A stretch of DNA of 64,000 bases. It comes from Blasia pusilla. Taxonomy: Eukaryota; Marchantiophyta; Marchantiopsida; Blasiales. A program made the translations under genes and the position numbers. Location of the stretch: contig CM114275.1 in assembly GCA_050084515.1 (NCBI GenBank), forward strand, positions 2,294,001 through 2,358,000. The letters are read 5' to 3'. Of this stretch, positions 13,431 to 27,869 are shown piece by piece. The notes below the pieces were generated by a model, which was not told where the DNA came from, did not search any database, and saw only the letters and a program-made list of their open reading frames with translations. Position 1 is the first letter of the stretch; the number at the start of each line of letters is the position of its first letter.

Positions 13431-15384
13431 GAATGACTTTTCTAGACATTTTATGACTTGTTGATATCTTTACATAGTTCATGGAGTGTTCTTTTTTTAA
13501 ATTAGAAGTTTTATGCTGCTTCATTCCTAGAGGATTAGTACAAGTTTTTCCCACTATTCCATTCATCTATGGACTTCCATAAGAAAATCTTGAAGTTTTT
13601 GCATGATTGAATCATCTAGGTGGCATATGATTAATGAGGTTAAAGAATTTGAAATCTATCGAGTCTTGATCCTTGTTCCTATTTTTTCCCAAGAAGTTTC
13701 TTCAGGCACTAAATAGAGACATTGAGTTGCTATGTGGTGAGATGAATCTCTCCATGGATCTCTTGTAAAGAAATTTGGAACCATTATCATACACTTATAT
13801 TGTTAAATCTACAACTTCCATCATAGTATCAATTGTTTAAATTTATTTGACTGAAAAAAATTGATGAAATTGGATTAGATGAATGAAAATAACATAAGGA
13901 TGATTAACATGTTTGGTAGTGTATATTGGATTGGGGTAAGAAATCGTAAGATCTCTCCACCTCTTTTATATAGTTTCTATGGAATATGAAGTTGAGAAAT
14001 CAACATTTACTGATGAATCAACTAATCACTAATTCACTCTCATTCTCTTCAAGAATTGCTCTTGTGATTTTTCATGTCTAGATGTACTATTGATAATTAA
14101 AGAGCATTCACATCAATATGAAGTCAAGAAGAGAAAAAAAATGAGGTTGGAATCCTATGCAAGAATCAAGGTAGAGAGTAAGAGAATTTATAATGTAACA
14201 AGAATAAAAAAAATAATACTAACTTTTGACATGGAAGAAGGTAAAATTTTCTCCTTAACAAATGGATTGATGTGAGGAAAATAATGCTACGATATGGAGC
14301 TCTCTTATGCTTGTGAATTCTTTTGGTGCATAAGAAAGGATTAGTAACTAAGAAACAAATAATTATGGATAATTTCCACCTTGGTTAGTCATTGTGTGTC
14401 GATATTAGAAGAGTAAAATCTCTATGGAACAACCACCTCCAACATTGTATCCATTGCAAGCTTTAAGACATATAATGAAGTTTGTATAATATGGCCTAAG
14501 ATAACAATCATTTTTTTCAAAAATTTGGGGGGGATTGTAAACTAATCTAACAAGATTCCTAAGCCATACTATCAAGACGAGGAAAACCTCCAAATGGATA
14601 TACAAAGGGCATTTTCTTATTCGATGGGAATCCACTTACTATCTATTGAGTTGAATTTTGGGTTGCACTCTACATCAAACATATGACACTTAGTCCTTTA
14701 TAAGTGCAATTACTCACTTGACCATTATAATTCTCTTCATCATAAAGTCGGAATAATTTTCTCTCTTTGCACAATTCCATGTAATCAAGGGTAACAAGAG
14801 TAGATAATCATATGTGGCACAAGGTGGTCAGTTGTGTCGGAAGATAGAGCACTCTCTTATAAGCAAACAACTTTGGCGATCATAGGTTTAAGGTGTGAAG
14901 AAATATTGGCGGCTTTCAAGTAAGGAAAATAAAAAATAGGATCTTAGGATTATCAAACCTTACAAAGAATCAAGATATGTTGGGCCTCAAGGGATTAAAA
15001 AATTGATTTTGGCCAAGGGACGGCTATGTTGAATCTCAATTCCACATAATATTCACACTTGCAGGTTAGGAAAGTAGCAAGGAAGAAAACCATCTCACAG
15101 AAATTTTTACAGACACAGTTATAGCACATAACTAGCTTGATCTTGATATGGCCCACGTCAATCAATATCCAAGTTAACTTGGCCCATGAGTAATTTATAT
15201 TTGATTTCTACCAGTTCATATCTTAAGTTTGTAACAAATTCTATAGAAACCATAAAAAACACACCTATATAGCAAATATGGATTAAAGTGCAAGGTATCT
15301 AAGTAAAGGTGTCTATACAAAATGCTTCAAAAATCAAAAGCAAAAAGAGTCTCATAGATTGTATATGCAATTAGGATCCAAAGT
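13431..15384. other. AT-rich gene-free DNA
   Basis: No protein-like frame is present; the longest are about 60-76 codons without motifs. The sequence is AT-rich. It ends where a reverse-oriented fragment of the chromovirus LTR begins. Confidence 0.5.
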
Positions 15385-15600
15385 GTTTAATTCCTAGATT
15401 TGACTCCTCTTAAGTCTTGGTTCACGTTTGGTTCATGTTTCCTAGTCATGAAAAACAATTCATGAAACGCTCAACCTCGTTTATGTCTCATCTCTTGTGT
15501 CCTTCTAAGAGACCACTCCAACGCGCAAACCATCCTAGCATGAGCCTGCTAGAGTCCGGATGTTCCACTTGGCGCTCGTTTGGTCATGAGGGTCACAACA
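15385..15600 (-). mobile_element. Chromovirus LTR fragment (5' end of the LTR)
   Basis: Read on the - strand, this matches the first ~210 bp of the chromovirus LTR at 21508-22509, including the phrases at 21519-21620 such as 'catgaccaaacgag' and 'gagtggtctc'. The LTR terminus TGTTGTGACC falls at 15600, a diverged form of TGTCGCGACC. It abuts an LTR piece of MTase-Ty3 copy A starting at 15601, so this is a broken insertion at or in copy A. Confidence 0.7.
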
Positions 15601-15705
15601 CTCTTGGCATGAGGCGAGAGAGCTAAGGTCCTATTTTTCATGTGAATAACCAAAGCCTCTCATTAGGAGAGTGGGTTTGGTTGAGAGAGAGAGAGAGAGA
15701 CTCTA
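15601..15705 (+). repeat. MTase-Ty3 copy A, 5' LTR piece left of the LINE
   Basis: The sequence from 'ctcttggcatgaggcg' through 'attaggagagtgggtttgg' matches the LTR of copy C at about 54959-55035. It ends in a short GA run (15687-15703), where the LINE begins. The LTR continues at 19052 on the other side of a long GA tract. Confidence 0.7.
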
Positions 15706-15948
15706 CTCATTAAGTAGTGCCTGTCATAGCCTTGCGACCATAGACCCAGCGCATACTGGTTGGACGGTGCTTGAGGCCGGGATGGGTGTAGAGAGAGAAG
15801 CAAGTGAAGAAGGTACCATATGAGAGGAGGGAGACACTCTCATATAGTGTGAGTCTGACCAAACAACGTGTTTGTGCGGAGCTTCAAGTGTCAACCAAGA
15901 AGCTCTTCACCACACCATCTACTTTACGATTGGGATCCCCAATAGACA

Positions 15949-16212
15949 TTACTTACCGGTCATGACTTTGGGCAATGAATCAAGGCTACTAAATGTGTTG
16001 AACAATTCTGGTGCTACCGACTTAGCAATATCAGCATATGCTCTTGCTCTGTGTGTTGTGAATTTTTTGCAGGAGACCAAGTAATGACTAGAGGTTTCGT
16101 CCCCATCGTCACACAAGGCGCAAGAGTTTAGTTGTGTTCCCATCCCGCTTTTCTTATGGTTCAAGGGGATTGCCCCGTCCTGAACTTGAACTTGAGCCGG
16201 GTTCCCAAGCAA
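15949..16212 (-). pseudogene. LINE C-terminal zinc-knuckle region
   Basis: The - strand frame contains CALCDDGDETSSHYLVSCKK. This is a C-x2-C...H...C arrangement like the zinc-binding domain (zf-RVT) found after the reverse transcriptase in many plant LINEs. The segment just before it (GNPAQVQVQDGAIPL...) also fits that context. The frame is not continuous with the reverse transcriptase. Confidence 0.6.
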
Positions 16213-16750
16213 GGGGTTCCCGCAAATAGTTCTTCACTTCGCCCTCTCGGGATATACCGTCAAAAGAGAGGTCGGACATTTTCATGGCTTCCTCCATCTT
16301 TGTTCGCTTTGTGAGCGTTTGCCCACCTTTGCTTTGGTTATGGTATCCATGAATGCTTTCTCATCTTGCTCCCCACGATTCAGGCCATCTTTGGGAGCTT
16401 GGATGCTTGCACAATCTCTTGAACCTTTTTCGTCAAGATTTGGCCTGTTTTACGGGTCTTCTTTGGGTCGAGTTTTCCCAATCACCTCTTTAGGATAGCG
16501 ATGGGAGTCCATTGTCTCCAGCTGCCTCCGCCATTTCAACTTGGCGATGTCACGTCTATCCTCCAAGGGTTCCACACCTAGTTCTCGATCTCACACCAAC
16601 GCTGGGCTGTTTCGTGATGAAGTTGACATCATACCCAAACGCCTTGCATTGCACAACTTCAAGCCTATCCCTTTGTTTGGTGTTGGCATCCCCACCTTGC
16701 TGCCCGTATTCCAGCGAGGGGACGAATGGTATGCAAAATGACACAAGGCT

Positions 16751-17640
16751 TTACTTCGATGTGATGTCCCGCATCTGTAGGAATCTGGACAGACCGTTCA
16801 CCTTCTTGTGGCCTTTCTCGGTAGTCTTCTTAATGTGTGCATCCCACATGCAATCTTCCGAGAATTCTATGCCCCGAGATAGGTGTAGGTAGCCACACGG
16901 GGATCTCTTGGTCACCCCAGTACCACTGTTGGTCTTGGTCCTCCTCCTTGCCATTGAAAATCATCACACCGCACTTCAAGTACATTTGCCTCCATGCCCC
17001 ACATGTCACACCAAGATTTTGGTCGGGAGATCATCTCTTGAGTTTCTCTCCTGTTTCCTTGAGGCCACCAAAGTCATCAGCAAACATGAGGGCAACAATA
17101 GAGTTGTTGCCCACCCGTATGCCTAGTCCACTATCCTCCATTTCTTCCAATAGGGAATTCACAAAAATGTTGAAGAGGGTGGGGAGAGCGGGCATCCTTG
17201 AGCCACTCCTTGCTTGATGTCGAATGTCCCACTCTTTTGGCCATTCACCGAACTATACGCCTTGTGTTCTAGTACATCTTCTCCACCACCCTCCACATTT
17301 TCCCTCTCGCCCCGCCTTCCACAAGGCTATAAGAAAGCCCGTCACGCCATACGGTGTCATATGCCTTCTTGAGGTCCAAGAAGAAGCAATAGGTGGGTTT
17401 CCCCTCTTTTTCCTACTGGATGATCGAATGAAGGTGAAGATGTGGTCCACGCATCCTCGGGCTTGCCGGAAGCCACTGGCCTTCCTTGATGATGCAATTC
17501 TCCTCCGGTGCACAAAGATCCTATTGTTGAGTATACGGCAAAGGAGCTTCCCGACTACACTCAAGCAATGTAATACCCCTGTAGTTTCAGGGTCTTCTCG
17601 CTCACCCTTCTTGAAGATGTTCACGATGACTCCCATCCGC
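16751..17640 (-). pseudogene. LINE reverse transcriptase, frameshifted
   Basis: The order along the - strand is as follows. Residues near 17550 read SVVGKLLCRILNNRI and SGFRQARGCVDHIFTF (RT blocks 1-2). At about 17215-17150 there is QGVAQGCPLSP followed, after a one-base shift, by FNIFVNSLLEEM. The catalytic FADD is at 17073-17084. At about 16860 lies a 'thumb' region with GIEFSEDCMWDAHI. At least two frameshifts interrupt it. The enzyme would reverse-transcribe LINE RNA at a nicked target; this copy cannot. Confidence 0.8.
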
Positions 17641-18542
17641 CATCTTTGTGGGATGACTTACGCCCGCTGAGACCAGGTTGAAGAGACTCACTAGAGAACG
17701 AGCCATAGCAAAGATCGCCATACTTAACGGCTCTCATTCACAAGCTCATCACCACCGCTTTGCTTTGTGGTTCAAGTTCTTTGATCGCTGCTCCCACCTC
17801 AGCCAAGGGAGAACCAATCATTATATCGTTGCCCGGCTCAACCTCATCATCTACCTTCTCCCGTTGTATCTTTACAAAATCCTCCACCACCCTCTCGAAG
17901 TTCTGCTCTTCAAGGGATGTCCGAGTGGGCTTCTTGCCTAACTCCTTGTAATGGCCTTCCAACACATGTCGGATCTGTTTAGCTGTGGTCACCATTCCAC
18001 CGTCTTTTCTCTTCAAGGCCTTTACGTCATTTCTGTCCTTGGCCTTGCTCAATTTCTGCACTTCCATCCAGAACTTATTCTGATTCTCAGTGAAATTCTC
18101 ATTGATGGATGAGTATGTGGCTTGGTTCATTTTCTTCTTGTGCATGCGCATGAGAAGACGGATTTCCTTGCCTAGGGCCACATACTCTACCCACAAGGAT
18201 GCATCGTCCCTGGCTTTGGCACTTGTGACATACGCTTCCCTTCGTTTGGCAATGGCTGCCTTGAGTTCCAAGGACCACCATTTGACGGCTCTGCCGCATA
18301 TTATCAATTTCCTTCTAACAACAATCTCGGCGGCATCTGTCACTCCACGCTCCCACCATGCCAGCACCATGTCCACAGTTGTTCTTGTGAACCCAAAGGT
18401 CTTGACGGTAGATTCAATGAAAGTGTCAAATGCCAAGAGATTTTCTTCCAGCTTGCCAATGTACACCTTCTTGTTGCCCTCATCTTGAAGTCCTCTATCC
18501 TCCATTTCTTGATCACCCTCTTCTTTGGTTTGGTCAAGCATT

Positions 18543-20880
<2,338 letters not shown>

Positions 20881-21024
20881 GCCTTGACCTTCTTCTGTAT
20901 TGTACTGAGACGAGAGAGAGGGCGTAGAGGGGAAGTTTGTTAGTGCATCACCCCACACATTGAGTTGTCCTAATGTTTGGGCGTACAAGATGGATGACTG
21001 AGGTAGAGGACAAGCGTAGGGACT
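20881..21024 (+). pseudogene. MTase-Ty3 copy A, gag start remnant
   Basis: The DNA matches copy C 56886-57020, the region encoding the first residues of Gag (compare the SWAYEMDNRGRGPRR region). Stops interrupt it (for example 'gatgactgaggtag'). The match ends at about 21024, where the sequence jumps into RNase H. Confidence 0.6.
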
Positions 21025-21030
21025 TGGAGT

Positions 21031-21380
21031 AGTACTCTCCCAACATGATGATGAGGGTGGAGAGTTTGTGGTGGTTTACACTGGTCACTCAAAAAATATT
21101 GTAGAGGCAAAGTATAGTTTGTATGAGAGTGCGTGTTTGGTTGCAGTGTGGTTTGTTGCACATTTCAAGTGTTATTTATTTAGAAATCCCCTTATCATCA
21201 TTATTGATCATCAACCACTAAAGTGGTTGATGGATTCTGACAAGCTTACAGCGAGGCTTGAGAGGTGGGCTCTATTGTTACAAGAGTATAACTTTCAAGT
21301 GGTACATCGATCTGGGATGCTCAACAAGGATGAAGATGGTTTGAGCCCTAATCCATGCCAAATCAAGAGATGGGACTAGA
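21031..21380 (+). pseudogene. MTase-Ty3 copy A, RNase H fragment
   Basis: The frame reads HSKNIVEAKYSLYESACLVA, then LIIIIDHQPLKWLMDSDKLT, then WALLLQEYNFQVVHRSGMLN. This is the RNase H domain and its tail as in copy B (36488-36800) and copy C. The first catalytic residues are lost at the deletion junction. RNase H degrades the RNA strand during reverse transcription. Confidence 0.8.
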
Positions 21381-21507
21381 GCTTTTTGGCATGGAGGGAG
21401 TGATGAAGAGAGGATGCATCGATGGCACATGTCAGCCTAGTTAGGTTTTTTAGCTATGAAGAGCCATAGTGGTGAGACTATGATGACAAGATTTCATGGA
21501 GAGTCAG

Positions 21508-22509
21508 TGTCGCGACCCTCATGACCAAACGAGTGCCATAGCGGAACATCAGAACATTAGCGGGCTCACGCTAAGATGGTTTGCGTGTTGGAGTGGTCTC
21601 GAAGAAGAGACAAGAGACGGGACGCAAGCGAGGCTTTGGTTTCAAATGTTATGGTCGTGACTAAGAAACCTGGACTAAACGCGGAACTAGACTTGAAAGG
21701 AGTTGAGTCTAGAAAGTGGGTTGCCAAAGGAAGAATCCGGATTTGGGACGCCACTAGTGTTTGAGAGTTTCCGACTGTATTTATAGCCATAACTTTTAGC
21801 GCCAAGATGCGTTTGGATCGAATAAGGTGCATTGGAAGACTTATGGAAAGACGGTTCAAATTCACTAAAGATCTCTGCAAACGCATAAGCAGCGGCTGAG
21901 AAACAACCCGGAAATGACTGTAAGTAGAGTCGGGTTGAGGACCACAATGAAGGGCGTGACCCTCCTTTTCCAAAGGGGGGAAGGGGTTATTGGAGAACCC
22001 AGAAGTACTAGTAAGGGGAAGGTCTCCAAGAGTGCTTGGAGCTCGAAACCCACTTTGGGCGCCACGGGGCGGCTCAAGGGCATGGAACAGATCGAGAGTT
22101 TGGGGTTGGGTTGGAAAACCTGAACCAAGTCTATGGAGGCAATTTTAGACATCCCTCTTGGATTTCAGCCCGCGACTCAATTACTTGGGTCTTGGTTTGG
22201 AACTCACACAAGGTCCGTTGAACAGTTGGGATCCCTGGCCGCGCAAGTGCCGTTTTAGGTTCCTGGACTAATCAGGAAGTCTGTTCCAAGTCGTGAAGGA
22301 CTTGCCATGTTTTGGAAACTAGGAAATAAGGAAGGTTGAGCTTGATGAGACGTCGAGTTGAGAACTCGGTGGGTTGGAACGCTGGTTGGCCCAGACCTGA
22401 CTAATGAGAGTGCGTGTTTGGGTGTAGATTGACGATGAGATCGTGTCCTATTGAACTTACGCTTCCGCGACAATAAAGATTGACGTTCAAGGAGAGTAGG
22501 GGCGCGACA
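21508..22509 (+). repeat. Chromovirus 5' LTR
   Basis: 1002 bp, starting TGTCGCGACC and ending GGGCGCGACA. It is highly similar to the 3' LTR, with scattered substitutions and small indels; the 3' LTR is 27 bp shorter. This indicates an insertion that is not recent. LTRs carry the promoter and polyadenylation signals of the element. Confidence 0.95.
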
Positions 22510-22511
22510 AG

Positions 22512-22523
22512 TGGTATCAGAGC
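22512..22523 (+). other. Primer-binding site, initiator tRNA-Met type
   Basis: TGGTATCAGAGC lies two bases after the 5' LTR. This is the common plant retrotransposon site complementary to the 3' end of initiator tRNA-Met, which primes minus-strand DNA synthesis. Confidence 0.9.
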
Positions 22524-22658
22524 TAATCCTTGGTGAGCGAGAACTTGGGGTCGTGGGATCAACCAGACGCTTGGGAAAACCCAAGGTAGCGGCTAGACTC
22601 ATGCGCTCGAGGAGGGACGCAAGAAACGAGGAGGAGATCTGAGTGAGTTGGCTTGAAA

Positions 22659-23726
22659 ATGGCGATCGAGGGAGAACAACCCAAGAAGCGCCGAATCAAG
22701 CGATGCGAATCAAGAGAGGAACCAATGCCGGACCGTGATGCTATGGAGGAGACGGAGACTCCCAAAGAGCTGAACGCTAGACGTGAGGACGTTCCAGAGG
22801 CAAATCCTTCTGCGGGGCCATCGGGCCCAAACCCAGGGGAACCGACTGAGTCAAGGCAGACGTTGGACTTGTTGAAGTTGTTGGTAGAGTAGATGTCCCA
22901 GCAAAGCAAGCGGATTGCAGAGTTAGAGGCCACTCGAACTCCGGGTGCGGGCAAAAAGCTCTGCAAGACAAACCTGCCCACGCCATTCACTGGGGTGGGG
23001 CGCTCGTGGAAAGTGAATGATTTCCTTACAGAACTCGAACTGTACTTCAAGGCGCAGAGGGCAACTGAGCAGGACAAGATGACGGTAGCCATTACTTTCT
23101 TGAAGGATCATGCGCTACAATGGTGGACAACTCAACGAGAGGAATATCTGGCCGGCGAGTCACCTCTGAGTTGGGAGGAGTTTAAGGTGTTGATTGATGA
23201 TCGATTCACTCCGGAGTACCAAGGGTTGCGCGACATGGTGGAATGCGTGCAGATGCGGCAGAGTGGTTCCTTAAGCGCGTATGTGAGGGAGTTTAGTGCA
23301 AAACTGACTTCTCTTCCAAAGATGGATGAGCACGCGAAGAAGGCTACGTTCATTAGTGGACTCAAGCCGAGCGCTGAAAAGGCCCTTTACCGAATGCCGA
23401 CGTTGCCAGATACCTGCGCCGATCTTCTGAAGCTAGCGGAGCGGATTGGGGACGATGAAGTCCAAACCCAAAAACCCTTTGAGCCAAAAGGTTTTTCGAA
23501 GAAGTCGAAAAATAAGGAGACATTCAAAAGAGTTTGGAGTGGGGGCTTGCACGATCCAAGAGAGTCGTCACCCCCGGCAGCAAAACGAGTGGAACTTCAT
23601 GCGAAGCCGAGAGGAGGACAGCACTCTAAGTCAGGAAACGGCAAGGTCATATGCTACAATTGTGGCGAACCGGGTCACCTGGTAAAAAAGTGTGTTCGAA
23701 ATCGAAGGTTAGTAATGGGAGTATGA
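22659..23726 (+). pseudogene. Chromovirus Gag
   Basis: The ATG at 22659 starts a charged N-terminus; an in-frame stop at 22890-22892 (TAG) interrupts it before MSQQSKRIAELEATR. The capsid-like retrotrans_gag region follows, with WKVNDFLTELELYF, HALQWWTTQREEYL and YVREFSAKLTSLPKMDEHAK. Near the end is one CCHC zinc knuckle, CYNCGEPGHLVKKC (about 23651-23692), which binds the genomic RNA. It would assemble the cytoplasmic virus-like particle. One nonsense change and a downstream frameshift make it non-functional. Confidence 0.9.
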
Positions 23727-23803
23727 TTGCGTTTGCTGCTAAGCGTATGTTGGCAGGTGATATCGAGACGTCCCTTTAGGTCACCAAGAGGACACACAAT
23801 TAA

Positions 23804-24500
23804 GTGTACCTAAGATCCAAGATTGCTGATCGCGATGTGTTGTTGCTCGTGGATACAGGTGCTTTGCACTCCTTCCTAAGCCCGAGAATCATGAAGGAAT
23901 TGGGGTTGTCTACCTCTAAGGTGGATGAGCCCATTCGAGTAGGATTTGCAGGAGGCAAGTTTCATCGGACTTCTGAGTTGGTCTTGGCTTTGACTGTAGG
24001 ATACCAGCTATTCGAGTTGAAGGAGAATTTCACTGTGTGCGAAATGGATGGCATTGACGGAGTCTTGGGGAATACATTCCTGGATGTGTATGAGGTGGAG
24101 TTAAGACGTAAACCCTTGAGGTTGAGCGTCTTGCTAAAAGGCAAATGGTTGCAGGTGCGGTTGGTCCGTGAGGTTCCGGCAAAAAAGGAGTTAGTGAACT
24201 CGATTACAAGGAGAAGCATGACCGAGTGGGAGGATGGGTTTCTTTGTTTGATGAGACAAGTGGAGGAGGCTACAAGCAGAATACGCAAAGATCAGGACAC
24301 TGCTTCAAGGGGAATCCCAGAACCACTCCAGGAAGTGGTCAAGGAGTTTGAGGATGTCTTGAAAAATGAGCTTTCGACTGAGTTGCCGCCACATAGAGCC
24401 GTCGATCATAAGATAGAGATCATACCCAGTTCCCAACCACCTTCAAAAGCACCATATAAGTTGAATCAAGAGGAACTTCTTGAGTTGAAAAGCGATTAAG
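23804..24500 (+). pseudogene. Chromovirus aspartic protease
   Basis: The active site LLVDTGALHSFLS (DTG) lies near 23850, and the second conserved block IDGVLGNTFLD near 24055. The following ~120 residues form the protease-RT linker, ending HRAVDHKIEIIPSSQPPSKAPY, the typical start of RT. The frame breaks at about 24488, where one or two bases appear to be missing. The protease would process Gag-Pol. Confidence 0.88.
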
Positions 24501-25162
24501 TGAGCTCTTGGAAAAGGGTTACATTAGGACTAGCAAGTCACCTTATGGAGCACCAGTTCTTTTTGTGAAGAAGAAGGATGGAAAGATGAGGCTGTGTGTT
24601 GATTACCGTGCGCTGAATAAACTGACGGTTCGGAATAATTATCCGCTTCCGAGGATAGATGATCTCTTTGATAGGCTGGCAGGCGCACGATATTTCAGTA
24701 GGATTGACTTGAAGTTAGGATATTACTAGATCCAGATTGCCGAGGCAGATGTGGAGAAGACTGTGTGTAGGAAAAGATACGGTTCCTTTGAGTTTGTAGT
24801 GATACCTTTCGATCTATGTAATGCGCCTCTGACGTTCACCACATTGATGAACTCCATTTTTCACAAGGAAATGGATGAGTATGCTATCATCTATATTGAT
24901 GGCATACTTATCTATTCGAAGTCCCTAGAGGAGCACGTTTGACATGTGAGAGCGGTTTTGTCAAAGCTAAAGGAGAATCAGCTATATGCGAATGTAGAGA
25001 AGAGTGAATTCGGGTTGAGCAAGATCAAATTCTTGGGTCACGTGGTTAGCGCAGATGGCGTCAGTCCGGACATGGAGAAGGTGAAAGCGATTGTCGAGTG
25101 GGAACCCCCATCCACCGTAAAGGGAATGAGGAGGTTTATAGGTGCGGTGTAGTTCTATCGCA
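24501..25162 (+). pseudogene. Chromovirus reverse transcriptase, active site mutated
   Basis: The RT blocks are in order: [47 protein letters not shown], and the catalytic loop, which reads YIDG at about 24894-24905 instead of YIDD. The second aspartate codon has become GGC, an inactivating change. TAG at 24727-24729, TGA at 24940-24942 and TAG at 25150-25152 interrupt the frame. Each is explained by C-to-T at a CAG or CGA codon. Confidence 0.9.
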
Positions 25163-25167
25163 CTTAT

Positions 25168-25938
25168 GTGAAAAACTTTTTGGGAATTGTGAGACCTCTC
25201 ACGGATTGGACAGCAAATTTTGCCAACACGATTTGGACCCAGGAAGTTAATGAGGCATTCAGCCGAGTGAAGCAGATTCTATCGCAGGACCCAATATTGA
25301 AGCTGCCAGAGTTTGACAAACCTTTCGAAGTGCATACCGATGCTAGTGATTTTGCGGTTGCAAGAATGTTGGTGCAAGAAGAGAGACCTGTAGCATACGA
25401 GAGCAAGAAGCTTAGCGATACTGAAAGGAGATGGCCCACTCACGAGAAAAAGTTTTTCGCGGTGGTCCATTGCTTGAGGAAGTGGCGGAATTATTTAGGG
25501 CTCCACAAGACTCGAGTATTCACCGATAATATATCACTCAAGTATTTTGAGACCCAGAATCGAGTGACACCGAAACAATTGCAATGGCATGATACCTTGG
25601 CGCTGATGGATGTTGAGTTGATTCACAAGCAAGGTAAAGATAATGTGATTCCAGATGCGTTGAGTCGCAAGGAGGAACACATGCCATCGATGACACAGGT
25701 CTTGAGAGCAATGTTCCCTAAAGAAACAGACCTGGAAAGAAGGATTCGTGAAGGATATATGAAGGACGCTTACGCAGGGGACTACCTGAGGAAGTTGAAG
25801 CAAGGTGAGAAGGTGCCCAACATAAGTTTGAGGCACGGTTTACTAAGGTTCAAGCAGAGTAGGATCTATGTGGGGCAAGGCAAGATGCTAAACCAAAGTG
25901 TTAGCGGAGTGTCACGACAGACCCTTGGCAGGACATAA
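25168..25938 (+). pseudogene. Chromovirus RNase H and linker
   Basis: A 256-codon open frame, the best preserved part of the element. It contains FEVHTDASDFAVARMLVQ, RPVAYESKKLSDTERRWPTH, FTDNISLKYFETQ and KDNVIPDALSRKEE, the hallmarks of the Ty3 RNase H domain. The linker to integrase contains ETDLERRIREGY. A similar reading on the - strand at 33803-34426 shows the same family nearby. Confidence 0.92.
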
Positions 25939-25959
25939 AGGAGAGAAATCTCACGCCGT

Positions 25960-26640
25960 TCGTCGAGCGGTTTTTGGCCCAACATGAAAGAGGATGTTGC
26001 TCAATATGTGAAGACCTGTGTGACCTGCCAAGCAAATAGAGTTTCTTATGATAAGAAACAAGGCTTGCTGCATCCCTTGCCGATCCCAGAAGGACCCTTG
26101 CAAAGCGTGAGTATGGATTTCATCACGAGTCTTCCGGAATTTGAGGGATACAACGCTATACTTGTGATTGTTGATCGGTTTAGCAAGTGGGCGAGATTCG
26201 TGCCGGCGGTGGATTCCGCAATGGCTTATACGACGTCGCAACTATTTCTGGATAGCTGGTGGCGTGCTCACGGATAGTTTTCTGAGGAGCATTGTTTCAG
26301 ATCGGGATCCAAAGTTTACCAGTGCTTTTTGGAAGCACTTGTTCAGGAGGTTTAAGACCAAGCTGAGTTTCAGCACGGCTTTCCACCCACAGACGGATGT
26401 ACAGACTAAAAAGGTAAACTCAATCGTGAATCAATACTTAAGGAATTATGTCAGTGTTGATCAACGAGATTGGGTCAAGTGGCTGAGCCTGGCGGAGTAC
26501 TGCTACAACTCGACTAAACATTCTGCAATTGGAGAATCTCCGTTTCTCATGGCAAATGGACGAGAGCCAGAAGGGCCTCTTGACCTAGCCCTTTCAAAGG
26601 GTACTACATTAACACGAACACGACAAAAGGTTTGTTGGTA
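25960..26640 (+). pseudogene. Chromovirus integrase
   Basis: The tail of the HHCC zinc finger is seen in CVTCQANRVSYDKKQG. The first catalytic Asp is in SMDFITSLPEF, and the second, after a +1 frameshift near 26270, in VSDRDPKFTSAFW. The position of the catalytic Glu in the conserved QTDGQTE-type block reads QTDVQTKKVN here, so the glutamate is lost to lysine. The integrase would insert the cDNA; this copy cannot. Confidence 0.88.
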
Positions 26641-27180
26641 GAAATGCGAGAACGGGAGGAGCGAGCAAGGCAAAGTCTTGCAAAGGCTCAAATGAGGTAC
26701 GTTAAGCATGCTAACAAGAGTCGGCGCCAGGTATGATTCCAGGTTGGAGAGCAAGTGTGGTTGAGTGTGAAGAATCTCACTCTTCCGGAAGAGTTGTCAT
26801 GAAGGTATCGCTAAGTATGCTCGACCGTATGTGATTGTGGCAAACGCGTTTGAGGATGTGTATACATTGGGGCTGCCGGACAAGTTCAAGATTCACCCGA
26901 CCTTTCATGTGTCATTGTTGAAGAAATATCTTCAAGATAATGGACGTTTCGAGCGGAGACTGGTTGTGAGACCGCACCCGGTGATTATAAATGAAGAGCC
27001 GGAGTTTGAGGTGGAGACCATCTTATGTTCGAGGCATCGAGCCAACAATCCGAATACTTGATTAAATGGAAGGGCTACCATGTGAAGGAGGCGACTTGGA
27101 TTGCGGAGGCAGATTTGGAACACGCGCAAGAGTTGTTGCGAGACTTCAGCTTAACGCATAAGTTTAAGCACACACGTTAG
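26641..27180 (+). pseudogene. Integrase C-terminus with chromodomain
   Basis: After several stops, the reading DKFKIHPTFHVSLLKKYL (about 26880) marks the end of the GPY/F module. After a frameshift, EYLIKWKGYHVKEATWIAEA (from about 27052) is a chromodomain C-terminal half with the usual KWKGY...TW pattern. Chromodomains define the chromovirus lineage and steer integration to marked chromatin. TAG at 27178-27180 closes the frame. Confidence 0.88.
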
Positions 27181-27856
27181 TACAAGGAGAAGCTAGAGCG
27201 TGACTTGTACCCATTGGAATCTTGGGCCGAAGGCCATTGTAACTAGAATATGCTAGTGTTGCAATAAAGGAATGTATGGATTTGGAGATTCGATGTAAGA
27301 GTTGATTGCAATTTGTATGTGATAGTGCATGGATATGAGTCGTTTATCATGGGCTTAGGATGTAAGTCAAGAGGACAAACAAGGAGTATTTGAGGTGAGA
27401 GCTCGTATGGGGATAAGCACCTAGAACAAGACCTTGTGTTGGATTACACTCGGGCTCGCCCTAGCGTCGGCGGGGCAAATGAATCTGTCTTGGGGCTTGG
27501 GGTGATCTAACTTGTGGCTACATAAGTAAACTTAGTGACGCGCCTAAGTCAAATGCGAGAGCGACCCAAATAATAGTATGATTTGTAGACCAAGTAAAAA
27601 GATGTGATGTTTACAAGAATGAGCCAGAAGAGTCTAAGGTTGCACACTTAGTTAGCTTATTTGATAGGTTAGTTCTTTGGAATGAGTCCAGGCTTATCAA
27701 AGAGGAGAGGCTTATTATTCTAAGTGGTGCAAAGCCACAACTGTAGACTAAGAGGAATTGCAGGTTAGCCACCATAATGCAATTCAATGTCAAGGGGTAG
27801 GCTGCCCAGGAAACTTGACATAACAAAGGTTTGCATTGATGAGGACATCAACCTCT
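27181..27856 (+). other. Chromovirus 3' untranslated region
   Basis: About 680 bp between the chromodomain stop and the polypurine tract. No protein motif is present on either strand. Confidence 0.7.
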
Positions 27857-27869
27857 AAAGAGGGGTGAG
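27857..27869 (+). other. Polypurine tract of the chromovirus
   Basis: AAAGAGGGGTGAG directly precedes the 3' LTR. It is the expected primer site for plus-strand DNA synthesis; one T interrupts the purines. Confidence 0.8.
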
